From JAAXQD01 sp963790095 (GTDB taxonomy: Bacteria; Desulfobacterota; Desulfobacteria; Desulfobacterales; UBA11574): 64,000 bases of DNA. This document shows positions 9,246 to 18,124 of this stretch, in pieces. Position 1 is the first letter of the stretch. Each line of letters starts with the position of its first letter. The stretch covers positions 200,242-264,241 of the forward strand of contig CAWBNO010000034.1 of the NCBI GenBank assembly GCA_963790095.1. Direction: 5' to 3'. The notes under the pieces were generated by a model. The model ran no database searches and had not been told where the DNA came from. It was given only the letters and a program-made list of their open reading frames with translations. Position numbers and translations under genes: made by a program.

Positions 9246-9709
9246 AAGGCCTCCTGCAAACATGATGGACTGCCCCCATGACAGCCTCCGATTCGATGTC
9301 TTGAGAGTTGTATACATCAACAGCCTGGGATTATCAATTTTTTTGGTCATCCAGGAGAGGGAGGACGCATTTGAATCCCAATAGAAAGAGACCGCTCCAC
9401 GACGGCGAATATCTCTTTCCAACCGACAGTAACTTGTGCTTGAGCACCCGTAAACCCGAGCCGTGCCAAAGTTATAAAGAACATTTCGTCCATAAAATAT
9501 CCCATGGATGTTTTAAATCACAATTTCATTCGGCTCGGTCAAACGCGTGCTAAAGCCCTTCAAACAGCCCGTCGGTTTCCAAGAGAAACCCGCCGTCGCT
9601 CCGCTGTATCGAAATCAAAGGCGTTTTCTCTGCCCTCCGGGGCCATTGGGTGGGATAAGACTGCAGGATCAGCGACATCTTTAAATATGATCCACGCCTT
9701 GTTTTTTCT
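9246..9709. other. Intergenic region between GDPD and RluA genes
   Basis: No complete gene. It holds copy 2 of dispersed repeat A (9349-9445) and otherwise no clear protein-coding signal. Confidence 0.5.
9349..9445. repeat. Dispersed repeat A, copy 2
   Basis: It matches 2470-2576 in the same orientation. Here the repeat lies just upstream of the phosphodiesterase start and artificially extends that reading frame. Confidence 0.7.
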
Positions 9710-10453
9710 TCAAAGGTTATTTTCGAAGAGCCCTGTCATCGCCTGGGGAATTTCCGGGGTCTCCAGGGTTTCCGGGTCTTTTCCCTTTTCAAGATGGAGT
9801 GTGAGGGCCCGGGCATGGAGCGCCAGACGGTCAAAGGCAAGATTGTGACGAAGATAGTTTACGGACCGCGTCGATCCGTAGCGCGCATCCCCCACCACCG
9901 GATGCCCGGATATTTTTGCATGGCGCCGGATCTGATGTTTCCGGCCGGTGAGGGGTTCCATTTCCACCAGGGTGTACCGGGGGCCGCGTCGGAGAATCCT
10001 GAACCGGGTCTCGCTGGGAAGCCGTCGGCTGGCGCCCTGGGGATGACGGCGTCCCCCCGCTGTTTTGGCCAAAGGCCAGTGCCATGTCCCCCATGAATCG
10101 TCGCCTTTGGGGTTTTCCAGCCGGCCGTGCAAAACCGCCACATACCGCTTTTTGACCTGCCGGGTTTCAAACTGTTCTGAAAAAAATCGAAAGGTCTTCG
10201 GGTCGCCGGCCAGGAGGATCACCCCGCTGGTTTCCTTGTCCAGTCGATGAACCGGGTTGATCCCAAAATCGGGATCCGTATCCATCCGGCCTTGGATATC
10301 GGGTTCTTTTTGAATCAACGCGGATACCAAAGAACATAGATCCCTGCCGGCCTGGTTGTGCACGGTAATCCCCGCAGGTTTATCCACGGCCACCCAACCT
10401 TTTCCAACGGCAATCACCGGTATCTGTGCCGAATCCCGTTCAAGGGTTGTCAT
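9710..10453 (-). CDS. RluA-family pseudouridine synthase
   Basis: A 247-residue enzyme that isomerises uridine to pseudouridine in RNA. The catalytic motif is HRLDKETSGVILLA, with the essential Asp in HRLD. Also present are VAVDKPAGITVHNQAG, the RQVKKRYVAVLHG strand and LTGRKHQIRRHAKISGHPVVGDARYG, which forms the RNA-binding C-terminal core. There is no N-terminal S4 domain, as in RluA and TruC types. Which uridine it modifies cannot be told. Confidence 0.94.
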   Translation of the reverse strand: MTTLERDSAQIPVIAVGKGWVAVDKPAGITVHNQAGRDLCSLVSALIQKEPDIQGRMDTDPDFGINPVHRLDKETSGVILLAGDPKTFRFFSEQFETRQVKKRYVAVLHGRLENPKGDDSWGTWHWPLAKTAGGRRHPQGASRRLPSETRFRILRRGPRYTLVEMEPLTGRKHQIRRHAKISGHPVVGDARYGSTRSVNYLRHNLAFDRLALHARALTLHLEKGKDPETLETPEIPQAMTGLFENNL

Positions 10454-10561
10454 TATGGCCCCCTAAACTCATTATCGGATCTTGGCCCCCCGCATCGGCC
10501 CGGCAACGTATGGTTTTTCACCCGTTCACCCCAAACCTTGACCCGTTGAATCCTTTTGGGT

Positions 10562-10918
10562 TTAAGTTCGAATCCATGTCCAGGCGGCTTCGATTTCCGA
10601 GCGGTCGAAATACTGTGCTCGGATTTGGGAAAATAACCCAAACAGGGCGATCCAGGTCTTTTCCCATGCCTTATTGCCGATAAGGGCCATACGTTCGATG
10701 TTATCGGCATACCTTAACGTGAAGTTGAGATCGAACAAAAGAGATTCCGAATCCATTTTTCCACGGGGCTCGATAACAAGAAAAAGGCGGATTTTTCCCG
10801 ATTTGCGGATCTGTTTTTCCACCACCTCGCAGATCTGCTTCGTTTGTTTTTTGGTAATACCTCCGACAATCTTAAATCCGAGAATGTTTCCCGACCCTTC
10901 TTTGAGCTGGCGGTACAT
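10562..10918 (-). CDS. SpoIIAA/STAS-like protein
   Basis: A 118-residue protein with the fold pattern of the SpoIIAA-like (DUF3478) STAS family: ILGFKIVGGIT, a helix EVVEKQIRKSGKIRLFLVI, DLNFTLRYADNIERMALIGN and KAWEKTWIALFGLFS. Members are small cytosolic proteins of unknown role related to anti-sigma-factor antagonists and lipid-binding folds. Nothing in the neighbourhood fixes a function. Confidence 0.82.
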   Translation of the reverse strand: MYRQLKEGSGNILGFKIVGGITKKQTKQICEVVEKQIRKSGKIRLFLVIEPRGKMDSESLLFDLNFTLRYADNIERMALIGNKAWEKTWIALFGLFSQIRAQYFDRSEIEAAWTWIRT

Positions 10919-11057
10919 GGTGTTAAATCTCCGTTGTACTGCTCCGTTGAATCAAATACTATTCCAAGGGACGGCCCGAAGTTTACGCGTATTGAAAAAC
11001 CACATCATACGACGTTTTTTAGACATGATGCGGGTGTGTCGTGGAAATTACCGATCG

Positions 11058-11540
11058 TTACTTGAATTCGTGTACCACCACGAAATCATTTTTGGCGCGT
11101 GTGCCGTGGCACCCGATACAGGATCGTACCTTCCCATTCTCCAGGGGTTTGCCGTCTGGTGAAAATTTGGCCCAGTACCAGTCCCCGTCCGGAGGATTGA
11201 AGCCACGGGCTTTATACATTACCGTGATGTTGTTGAGCCCTTCATGTTCCCCCTGGTAGTTTTCCATGACTTCGATGGAACCATACTGAAGTGGCGGGCC
11301 GGATGAATTCAACGCGCGGTCGTTGACAAAGACCCTGTGTAGCGTACCGTGGGGCGCTCGGCTCATCTGCATCCCCTGATGATCCGGCCAATAGGACCAT
11401 CCATTGTATGGAGATAATTTGGTGATGTAGTTCCACAATGCCGCCGGGTCTGTTGCCGGCATTTCAGCCGATACCATGGGTGTTGAAATCATACAAACGA
11501 AACAAATTACGAGAAAAGCTTGGACGATCCTTTTTTGCAT
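11058..11540 (-). CDS. Cytochrome P460-like haem protein, exported
   Basis: The 160-residue product has a clear signal peptide (MQKRIVQAFLVICFVCMISTP, cleavage near VSA-EM). The mature part contains LWNYITKLSPYNGWSYWPD, RVFVNDRAL and NGKVRSCIGCHGTRAKND with one CxxCH c-type haem site near the C terminus, matching the cytochrome P460 superfamily. P460 proteins act in the periplasm; some oxidise hydroxylamine. I take ATG at 11540 because AAAGGAGAC precedes it and the signal peptide begins there. A sigma70-like promoter lies upstream. Confidence 0.85.
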   Translation of the reverse strand: MQKRIVQAFLVICFVCMISTPMVSAEMPATDPAALWNYITKLSPYNGWSYWPDHQGMQMSRAPHGTLHRVFVNDRALNSSGPPLQYGSIEVMENYQGEHEGLNNITVMYKARGFNPPDGDWYWAKFSPDGKPLENGKVRSCIGCHGTRAKNDFVVVHEFK

Positions 11541-11627
11541 GTCAGTCTCCTTTTGGGTGATCCGTTGTGGATGTTCGTTTTGTCGAAGCACGCTGTCCCG
11601 TATATCACTGTGTGGTATTTTTATCCC

Positions 11628-11657
11628 ATTATACAACAAGGTGTTCCAATTTTTCAA
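11628..11657 (-). promoter_or_regulatory. Sigma70-like promoter of the P460 gene
   Basis: On the minus strand TTGAAA (11652-11657) and a perfect TATAAT (11628-11633) are separated by 18 bases, about 90 bases before the start codon. This is a pattern match only. Confidence 0.5.
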
Positions 11658-11796
11658 CTATTGAAATAAAAACCGTGGGTCTCACCCAAATCGCCGTCTC
11701 CCCTTGCCCCGAAACGCAGATCGATGGGTAAGATGCAAGGACATCCGAGAAACCATACCCGTGCTCTAATTCTTCATGGGTTGCTTTTTGGGACAT
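11629..11796 (-). pseudogene. Possible PAS-kinase N-terminal remnant
   Basis: A 55-codon frame starts MSQKATHEELEHG at an ATG with GGAG upstream. Desulfobacterales PAS/histidine kinases often begin MSxKPTYEELExRV, so this may be a decayed start of such a gene. The rest (GYGFSDVLASYPSICVSGQG) resembles nothing I know. Confidence 0.3.
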
Positions 11797-11916
11797 TGGA
11801 AACACTCCGTTTGAAAGTGAAGAATCCGGGCCTATCAAAGATCCCGCCACGCGGGGGAGGAACCGGTTTGGTGCCTCACCAGAAGGGTGAAGTCTACCGC
11901 ACATGCCAAACGGCAT

Positions 11917-12111
11917 TTACCGATTAACAGCCACCAAAACAATACCCAGTTTTTTTTCCAACGCGTTGATTTTTTCAAGCTCTTCATCTTTAACGATGGC
12001 AGGATTAATGTCATAACAAGAAAAGGCCAACAATGGCTTCCCGAGATCATTCTCCAGAGACTGAATGGCTTCCAGACTTGAGCTTTCAATTTTGGAAAGG
12101 CTACACAACAT
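11917..12111 (-). CDS. Small uncharacterised protein, 64 aa
   Basis: The product runs MLCSLSKIESSSLEAIQSLE to KLGIVLVAVNR. The ATG at 12111 has AAAGGAGG with ideal spacing, which rules against the longer open frame to 12165. It contains LGKPLLAFSCYDINPAIV and DEELEKINALEKKLGI; no known domain is recognised. It is likely cytosolic and acidic. Confidence 0.65.
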   Translation of the reverse strand: MLCSLSKIESSSLEAIQSLENDLGKPLLAFSCYDINPAIVKDEELEKINALEKKLGIVLVAVNR

Positions 12112-12205
12112 GATAAACCTCCTTTTTGAAATGATGGATGTAAACCCTCTAATATTATACGCCATGCAGGGTTTAAGTCCATGGTTTTAGGATACGTCCA
12201 ATATT

Positions 12206-12355
12206 TCAAGCGCAGAATGGGAGATCGGGTTGAAGGTACCCATGAAATGCTTTGCATTTTTTTCGATAACGACACTGCCGGCAAACATCGATGTGCTTGC
12301 GTGGGTTTCCTTTTTTCGGACAGAGAATGTATGTTTCGTTCTTTTCGCGCTTCAT
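12206..12355 (-). CDS. Small cysteine-rich protein, 49 aa
   Basis: The frame reads MKREKNETYILCPKKGNPRK, then VCRQCRYRKKCKAFHGYLQ and ends PFCA. Cysteines at about residues 12, 25, 28, 34 and 48 suggest a metal-binding zinc-knuckle-like peptide. The ribosome site is weak (AGG six bases upstream). A run of seven G lies a few bases upstream in the transcript, next to an alternative GTG frame with a better ribosome site. No family recognised. Confidence 0.5.
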   Translation of the reverse strand: MKREKNETYILCPKKGNPRKHIDVCRQCRYRKKCKAFHGYLQPDLPFCA

Positions 12356-12444
12356 ATTCGGCCTGTTGTTTAAAGGTACCCCCCCTTATCTTTTCACCAT
12401 CCACCTTGAATCCTGCAGCAGACCTGCCGCAAGGGTCATCGGGT

Positions 12445-12633
12445 TCAGTTGGTGTCTTTGGAAAGGGTGCTGATGTTCGAGATTCCCTTAAAGAGTCTTT
12501 CCGATCGTGGAAGGGATTTGGTCAAGGGGCTTTTGCATTTGGGACAGGGCGCCTCGGTTTCCGGGTCCCCCCGAAATATCACCACCTTAAAAAGATGGTC
12601 GCAATCCCCGCATTTGTATTCAATGGTCGGCAT
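12445..12633 (-). CDS. FmdB-type zinc ribbon protein
   Basis: A 62-residue protein starting MPTIEYKCGDCDHLFKVV and continuing APCPKCKSPLTKSL. The two CxxC pairs form the zinc ribbon of the FmdB/CxxC-SSSS regulatory family. The recQ stop codon overlaps the ribosome-binding region, and the ATG at 12633 lies one base past it, so translation is probably coupled. The function of these small proteins is unknown. Confidence 0.85.
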   Translation of the reverse strand: MPTIEYKCGDCDHLFKVVIFRGDPETEAPCPKCKSPLTKSLPRSERLFKGISNISTLSKDTN

Positions 12634-12634
12634 T

Positions 12635-14446
12635 TTATGCAACCTCTTTGATGACGTCGAGAAAACGATCTCCGTACCTTTCGAGCTTTACTTCCCCGAT
12701 GCCCGTTACTTGAAGCATGGCCGTCCGACTCTTCGGTTTGAAAATGACCATCTCCTTCAGGGTCTTATCATGGAATATAACATACGGCGGCAGTCCCATC
12801 TCCCGGGCCATCTCCAGCCGCAAAAGCCGGAGCTTTTCAAAGAGCTGGATTTCTTGTTCATTTTCGAACTTCAACACCGTTGGAGAAGAAGGCCTGACGG
12901 ATTTTTTCGACTTCATCGGATGCGGGTCCTTTCGAAGCTGTACCCCCTGGGTTCCTTTGAGGACCGGCCAGCTCTTTTCAGTCAGGCGAAAACCGGATAT
13001 TTTCCCCAGGTCCACTGTCAGGAATCCGCCGGCCAAAAGCTGGCGAAACACGGACCGCCATTCCCCTTGGGACAAATCATCTCCGACCCCGAAGGTTTTG
13101 AGCCGATCATGCTTTAGTTGTTGAACACGCTCGGTCCCCTTTCCCATCAGCACATCCGTCAGATGTGCTGCACCAAAACGCTGGCCGGTGCGATAAACGC
13201 AGGACAGGGCCTTCTGGGCCGCTATGGAGCCATCCCATGTCTCTATCTCCTGACTGCAGGTATCACAATTACCGCAGGCATCCGGGTATGCCTCTCCAAA
13301 ATATTCCAGCAAGAGCTGGCGTCGACATCCCGCGGATTCACAATAACCGAATAAAGTCTCCAGTTTCTGCTGCTGAATCCGCTTGAAAACGGCATCACCG
13401 TCCGAAGTTTCCAGAAGCCGCCGCATGGCCACGACATCCCCCAGGGAATAGACCATCCAGGCATCCGCAGGCTGTCCATCTCTCCCGGATCGCCCGGTTT
13501 CCTGGTAGTAAGACTCCATGCTGGAAGGTAGATCCAGGTGCGCTACGAAGCGAACATCGGGCTTGTCGATACCCATGCCAAAGGCAATGGTTGCGACGAT
13601 GACCATATCGTCTTCCCGAAGAAACTGCTGCTGATGGTGCTGCCGGGCCTGTGAATCCATGCCGGCATGGTATGGCAGTGCCTTCACACCGTTGTCCTGA
13701 AGCCACCGGGCCATCTCGTCCGACCGCTTCCGAGTCCGCGTGTAAACAATGCCGGCTTCTGAAAAATGATCGTTCTGGATAAAGTCCAACAGTTGTTTTT
13801 TACCGTTGGTTTTCAGTTTGACCTGATAGTTAATGTTGGGCCGGTCAAAACTGGAGATAAACTGCGATGCATCGGCCAAGTCCAGTTTTTCAACGATGTC
13901 CTTGCGTGTCATTGAATCGGCCGTTGCCGTAAGGGCAACTCGGGGTACGTCCGGAAACCGTTCCATCACTTCCACCAGCCTGAGATATTCCGGTCTGAAA
14001 TCATGGCCCCACTGGGACACGCAGTGGGCCTCGTCAATGGCAAACAGGGCCACCAGAATTTTATCCAAAAAATTTTGGAACCGCTCCGTTAAAAGCCGCT
14101 CAGGAGCGACGTAGAGAATATCACATTGCCCCTTGGACACCCTAGTTTCCACCTGTTCGAATTCCTCCCGGGAAAGACTGGAGTTTAAAAAGTCTGCCCG
14201 AACACCGTTTTGCCTCAGGGCTTCAACCTGGTCCTGCATCAAGGCGATCAGGGGGGACACCACCAGGCCCACGCCGTTTAGCATAATCGATGGGACCTGG
14301 TAGCATATGGATTTCCCGCTGCCGGTGGGCATCAGCACGAAGGCATCTTTGCCGGCCATTAGCGTATCGATAATCTCTTTTTGATTTTCCCGAAATGACG
14401 GGTAGCCGTAATAGTGGGATAGAATTTGTTGTGCGGTTTTTTCCAT
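12635..14446 (-). CDS. recQ: ATP-dependent DNA helicase RecQ
   Basis: A 603-residue 3'-5' DNA helicase of recombination and fork repair. The helicase core has TGSGKSICYQ (41-50), FAIDEAHCVSQWGHDFRPEY (135-154), TATA and QETGRSGRDGQPA. The zinc-binding part FGYCESAGCRRQLLLEYFGE ... CGNCDTC follows near 370-400, then the winged-helix domain and a C-terminal HRDC domain (FEKLRLLRLEMAREMGLPPY). Length and domain order match E. coli RecQ. Confidence 0.97.
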   Translation of the reverse strand: MEKTAQQILSHYYGYPSFRENQKEIIDTLMAGKDAFVLMPTGSGKSICYQVPSIMLNGVGLVVSPLIALMQDQVEALRQNGVRADFLNSSLSREEFEQVETRVSKGQCDILYVAPERLLTERFQNFLDKILVALFAIDEAHCVSQWGHDFRPEYLRLVEVMERFPDVPRVALTATADSMTRKDIVEKLDLADASQFISSFDRPNINYQVKLKTNGKKQLLDFIQNDHFSEAGIVYTRTRKRSDEMARWLQDNGVKALPYHAGMDSQARQHHQQQFLREDDMVIVATIAFGMGIDKPDVRFVAHLDLPSSMESYYQETGRSGRDGQPADAWMVYSLGDVVAMRRLLETSDGDAVFKRIQQQKLETLFGYCESAGCRRQLLLEYFGEAYPDACGNCDTCSQEIETWDGSIAAQKALSCVYRTGQRFGAAHLTDVLMGKGTERVQQLKHDRLKTFGVGDDLSQGEWRSVFRQLLAGGFLTVDLGKISGFRLTEKSWPVLKGTQGVQLRKDPHPMKSKKSVRPSSPTVLKFENEQEIQLFEKLRLLRLEMAREMGLPPYVIFHDKTLKEMVIFKPKSRTAMLQVTGIGEVKLERYGDRFLDVIKEVA

Positions 14447-14561
14447 GAAGCACCTGCCGCCGGTTTAATTGTTTCAGGATCGGTCCCATGGTCCCACAAT
14501 TCTCGATTTCCCATACAAGGTATTCGATAAACATAAAAGAAAAAATAAGCAACTTAATATT

Positions 14562-16235
14562 TTAAGACTCTGCCCCATTTCCCGATAATACCCTGTGTCT
14601 TTTTCTCGTTTTTGTCTCTGTTTCGGCAAATTTAACATGGATTTCTCGACCGCCCAATGTCACGCCTTTAAGGGATTTGAGGACATGTTTTGCCACGTTT
14701 TTTTCGACATCGAAGAATGAAAACTCTCTTTTGAGGTCGATCCGGCCGAGTTTGCTCGATGATATGCCCGATTTGTCGCAGACCAGGCGGACGATGGCGC
14801 CTTCTTTGAGTTTATCCAGGCGCCCGACATTTACAAAAAATCGCTGGGTATTGCCACCGAGACGACGTTCGGCCTTATCGGCTTTATCTCCTTTTGTTCG
14901 GCGTTTTTTGACCGTTACGTTGATGTCTTCGGCCCCCCGATAGTAATCGAGAAAGCGGTTGAACTCGACTGAGACGAATCGACGGATCAATTCTTCCTTG
15001 CTGAGATCGGAGAGGGTTTCAAACACCGGGGGAAGGTATTTATCGATTTCTATTTTGTTGACCTCCGTGGAAACCAGTCGATCCACCATTGCGTAAAGCT
15101 GCTTCTCGCAAACAGCTTGGCCGCCGGGGATTTTTTTAACCTCGAAGTGAATGCCGCTTCTGGATTCCACTTCTTTGATCCGTCGGACTTCCCGGGTGTT
15201 TACCAATACCATGGATACGCCGGATTTACCCGCCCGGGCCGTTCTTCCGCTCCGATGGGTGTAACGGTCCGGCTCAGCGGGGAGATTGTAATGGATGACG
15301 TGGGTGATGTCATCCACATCCAGACCCCGAGCAGCCACATCGGTGGCCACCAGCAACTGGAGGGTCCCTTCCCTGAACTTTTTCATCACCTGGTCCCGTT
15401 GCATCTGGGACAGGTCCCCGTGGATCGGTTCGGCGTTGTAACCGTCTTTCATCAGCTTGTCGGCCACCGTCTGGGTTTCCATCCGCGTGCGGCAGAAAAT
15501 GAGGGCGAAGATATCGGGGATATAGTCGATCATCCGTTTGAGAGCCGAATACCGGTTTTTTTCTTTGACCACATAACAGGCATGGGAGATATTATCAGCG
15601 GCTTTGTTGGGCGAGCCGGCGGTGATGGTGACCGGACGGGTCATATAGGTGTCGGCGATTTTCGCCGCAGCTTTCGGCATGGTGGCTGAAAACAGCCAGG
15701 TTCGCTTTTGGGCGGGGGTCTGTTTCAGAATGTGATCAATATCTTCCTGAAATCCCATGTCGAGCATTTCATCGGCTTCATCCAGGACCGCATAGGCCAC
15801 CTGTTCCAGTTTAACGGCCTTTCGGTTGATCAAATCCACCAGTCGGCCGGGGGTAGCCACGATGATCTGGGCCCCTTTTTTTATCTGGGAGATCTGTTCC
15901 TGAATACCGGCCCCACCGTAGACGGCGGCAATACGTGCCTTGTGGATTTGTCGGGCAAACAGTTTCAGATCGCCGGTAATTTGAAGGCAGAGTTCCCGGG
16001 TGGGGCAGAGGATCAGCCCCTGGGGGGTTTTTGATTTAAAATCGATCAGCTGGAGCAGGGGCAGGCCGAAGGCGGCGGTTTTTCCCGTACCGGTCTGGGC
16101 CAGGACGATGGCATCGGTGTCCCCCGATAACAACTGGGGGATGGCCTTTTCCTGAATCTGGGTGGCCTGTTCAAATCCAAGTTGGTCAATGGCCTGGATG
16201 AGTTCGTGTTTTAATCCAAAAGATGAAAAATTCAT
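14562..16235 (-). CDS. deaD: DEAD-box RNA helicase
   Basis: A 557-residue helicase with the Q motif (FEQATQIQEKAIP), AQTGTGKTAAFGLPL (46-60), PTRELCLQ, DEADEMLDMGF (152-162), SAT (183-185), and HRSGRTARAGKSG. The C-terminal domain (VNVGRLDKLKEGAIVRLVCD ... FFDVEKNVAKHV) is a DbpA/CsdA-type RNA-binding fold. DeaD/CsdA proteins help cold-shock ribosome assembly and RNA decay. The start has AGGAAAG upstream. The long leader with two hairpins suggests post-transcriptional control. Confidence 0.93.
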   Translation of the reverse strand: MNFSSFGLKHELIQAIDQLGFEQATQIQEKAIPQLLSGDTDAIVLAQTGTGKTAAFGLPLLQLIDFKSKTPQGLILCPTRELCLQITGDLKLFARQIHKARIAAVYGGAGIQEQISQIKKGAQIIVATPGRLVDLINRKAVKLEQVAYAVLDEADEMLDMGFQEDIDHILKQTPAQKRTWLFSATMPKAAAKIADTYMTRPVTITAGSPNKAADNISHACYVVKEKNRYSALKRMIDYIPDIFALIFCRTRMETQTVADKLMKDGYNAEPIHGDLSQMQRDQVMKKFREGTLQLLVATDVAARGLDVDDITHVIHYNLPAEPDRYTHRSGRTARAGKSGVSMVLVNTREVRRIKEVESRSGIHFEVKKIPGGQAVCEKQLYAMVDRLVSTEVNKIEIDKYLPPVFETLSDLSKEELIRRFVSVEFNRFLDYYRGAEDINVTVKKRRTKGDKADKAERRLGGNTQRFFVNVGRLDKLKEGAIVRLVCDKSGISSSKLGRIDLKREFSFFDVEKNVAKHVLKSLKGVTLGGREIHVKFAETETKTRKRHRVLSGNGAES

Positions 16236-16294
16236 AAATACTTTCCTGGTGGCTGACGGGTTAAACCGTGCCAGTTATGCCCCTTAAAAGACAC

Positions 16295-16330
16295 AAAAAG
16301 CCGCCTCGGCACGTTTGCCGGACGGCTTTG
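16295..16330 (-). terminator. Intrinsic terminator-like hairpin inside the deaD leader
   Basis: AAAGCCG pairs with CGGCTTT around an inner CGGCA/TGCCG stem. Read on the minus strand the hairpin is followed by TTTTTGTGTCTTTT, about 60 bases before the deaD start. It looks able to stop transcription before the gene, an arrangement of attenuation. Confidence 0.55.
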
Positions 16331-16350
16331 TTTGGTTTTTGATATTGTAT

Positions 16351-16394
16351 CCGGCGGCATTGCCAAGGGCCATGGCCATGGCCGCCGTTTTTTT
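16351..16394 (+). terminator. Second GC-rich hairpin with a T run on the plus strand
   Basis: CGGCGGC (16351-16357) pairs with GCCGCCG (16381-16387); a palindromic GGCCATGGCC lies inside. Seven T follow on the plus strand, where no gene ends nearby, so an antisense transcript or simple structure in the deaD leader are both possible. Confidence 0.4.
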
Positions 16395-16618
16395 ACCTAA
16401 ATCGATATTACAGTATGGATGTTCACATATCGTTTGTTTTTTAATTAATCAATCTTTTTTATGGGTGCTGGTGGAATTAACCGAAAAGAACGATCTCTGT
16501 CCAGCGGGCTGGAATCCTTCCCCCCATAGCGACATCCTCCATGGGCACGTTTCTTTTAATACTAATCACGATTCAAGATTTGACAAGAGAATCTACTTAC
16601 TTGCATGATAAAAGATAG

Positions 16619-17182
16619 TTATCCGGTGATCGCTCTGGCAAGATTTCCAGCCAGTTCAGCCCCTTTATCCCCAATGGCCTCGGGTGTTGTGCAGAAGGGC
16701 AGAATATAATTGCCCTTTGTCATCAGCTGGAGATAGCCGCAAAAGCCAGCGAAGATACCCTGGATGGCGTCGCAGTTACCTTCAACAGGACCGGCGCAGG
16801 TCACAAGCAGAGCCGCCGGTTTACCGCCGACCAGGGAGTCATGGTCTTCGGTACCATCGCCGGATACCAGGCAGAAATGCCGGTCGATCAGGGGTTTTAT
16901 CTGGGAAGTAAAACTCCAGCAGTAAAGGGGTGAAGCGTACACAACCGCGTCGGACCGGATCATTTTCTCAAATATGGTCAATGCATCATCCTCCTGAACG
17001 CAGCCGGGTTCCCCCTTTTTTTCCTTGCACTTAAAACATCCAAGGCAGCCGCCCACCGTATACTCGGTGATGTTAATCCGTTCAACTTCATGATTATTCT
17101 CGACGATATCTTCAAACATCGAAAGCACCTTGGCGGTGTTTCCTTTTTTCCTCGGACTCCCCAGAATGGTGAGGATTTTCAT
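16619..17182 (-). CDS. Iron-sulfur flavoprotein, NADPH-dependent FMN reductase family
   Basis: A 187-residue flavodoxin-fold protein starting MKILTILGSPRKKGNTAKVL with the FMN phosphate loop SPRKKGNT. The segment GCLGCFKCKEKKGEPGC has the cysteine cluster of the Isf group that binds a [4Fe-4S] centre, and ASPLYCWSFTSQIKPLIDR lines the flavin. Such proteins carry electrons in anaerobes. AAAGGGAG precedes the ATG. Confidence 0.9.
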   Translation of the reverse strand: MKILTILGSPRKKGNTAKVLSMFEDIVENNHEVERINITEYTVGGCLGCFKCKEKKGEPGCVQEDDALTIFEKMIRSDAVVYASPLYCWSFTSQIKPLIDRHFCLVSGDGTEDHDSLVGGKPAALLVTCAGPVEGNCDAIQGIFAGFCGYLQLMTKGNYILPFCTTPEAIGDKGAELAGNLARAITG

Positions 17183-17262
17183 GACAACTCTCCCTTTTTA
17201 AAACTGTCGCTTCAGCTGATAAAGTTTTCTCTTTCCCAGCAGTAAGACAAGAAATTTCTAAA

Positions 17263-18057
17263 TCAATCTATTTTATCCTTCAGGTAGTCAATTAAATTCG
17301 TGAAGTTCAATTCGGTCCTGTTCGCCAACTGTATATTTTGCAGGGACGTTAAAATTTGATCCCAAAAAATTACATGGATGTTTTCGCACAATGCAACATA
17401 ATCTTTGATATCTCTCCTGTAACTTCCAATTTCTTGGATTATATTCGATGGAGTCGACTTGTAGTGGTTGAATTTGGCGATTGAATACGTGTTTGTTTTA
17501 AGTGTCACCAGGACAAAATAAAACTCTTTTGCCCATTTTTTTGCAGCCCAGGTGCCCACATCGATGTTTCTTATAATCTGATCCCGGTTGGGGTCATGCT
17601 TCGTGTTTTTGCTGATATCTGTTTTGTATGTTGTTTCGATGAAGATCAGCTTGTTTGAAGTTTCGATGGTAAGATCTGGGTGCATTTCTCCGTCCGGGAG
17701 GGGCCTTAACAACGGCGGAAAATATTTGTCCCAAAATCTTGGGGTCGGGTCTATGAATTGTTCATCCTTATCAAGGTTTATTTGGGGAAATATCTCCGAA
17801 AACCATTTTTCAGGCGGCGTCTTTTCTAATGTCTTGAACACATTCCACGACATGGCATCCTCAGAGTTTTCGCTGCCCAGACACGAAAGTCCTTTGACCA
17901 TCCCCCTGTTATAACGACTGATTCTGGCCTGACCGGTGATGATGGGATCGGTTGGATCAACGATCAGGTTGTCTTTAAAATCAACAAAAACCTTTGCACC
18001 GGTATCTGAATATATGAATTTTTGTCCCATCTCATCTTTTTCTGTGCTCTCTACCAT
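17263..18057 (-). CDS. Uncharacterised protein, possible nuclease-like fold
   Basis: A 264-residue protein. I choose ATG at 18057 (GAGGGG upstream) because the longer frame to 18099 is built from the dispersed TGGATGTCCCGG repeat. No family is recognised. The segment HPDLTIETSNKLIFIETTYK, with PD, a hydrophobic strand and an E...K pair, is reminiscent of PD-(D/E)xK nucleases, followed by RDQIIRNIDVGTWAAKKWAK and the strand FYFVLVTL. That is an inference from pattern only. It stands alone between the flavoprotein and YwbE genes. Confidence 0.7.
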   Translation of the reverse strand: MVESTEKDEMGQKFIYSDTGAKVFVDFKDNLIVDPTDPIITGQARISRYNRGMVKGLSCLGSENSEDAMSWNVFKTLEKTPPEKWFSEIFPQINLDKDEQFIDPTPRFWDKYFPPLLRPLPDGEMHPDLTIETSNKLIFIETTYKTDISKNTKHDPNRDQIIRNIDVGTWAAKKWAKEFYFVLVTLKTNTYSIAKFNHYKSTPSNIIQEIGSYRRDIKDYVALCENIHVIFWDQILTSLQNIQLANRTELNFTNLIDYLKDKID

Positions 18058-18077
18058 GATTGAAAAACCCCTCTTAA

Positions 18078-18090
18078 TGGATGTCCCGGA
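18078..18090. repeat. TGGATGTCCCGG motif, one of several copies
   Basis: The short motif (T)TTATGGATGTCCCGG recurs at about 21020-21035, 32430-32445, 39609-39625, 40957-40966 and 51838-51856. It lies at gene edges each time. It is probably the conserved end of a REP-like or MITE-like element. Confidence 0.5.
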
Positions 18091-18124
18091 AGTCGCCACT
18101 TAGGTCCATCTGCTTCAAGGCTTT

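Larger units (their letters stand above)
16236..16618. other. Leader and promoter region of the DEAD-box helicase
   Basis: No coding gene. It contains two strong hairpins (listed separately) and AT-rich DNA around 16430-16460, a likely promoter position for deaD. Confidence 0.5.

Noticed and set aside
10985..11060. 24-codon basic frame MSKKRRMMWFFNTRKLR
   Set aside because: No ribosome site and too short to judge.
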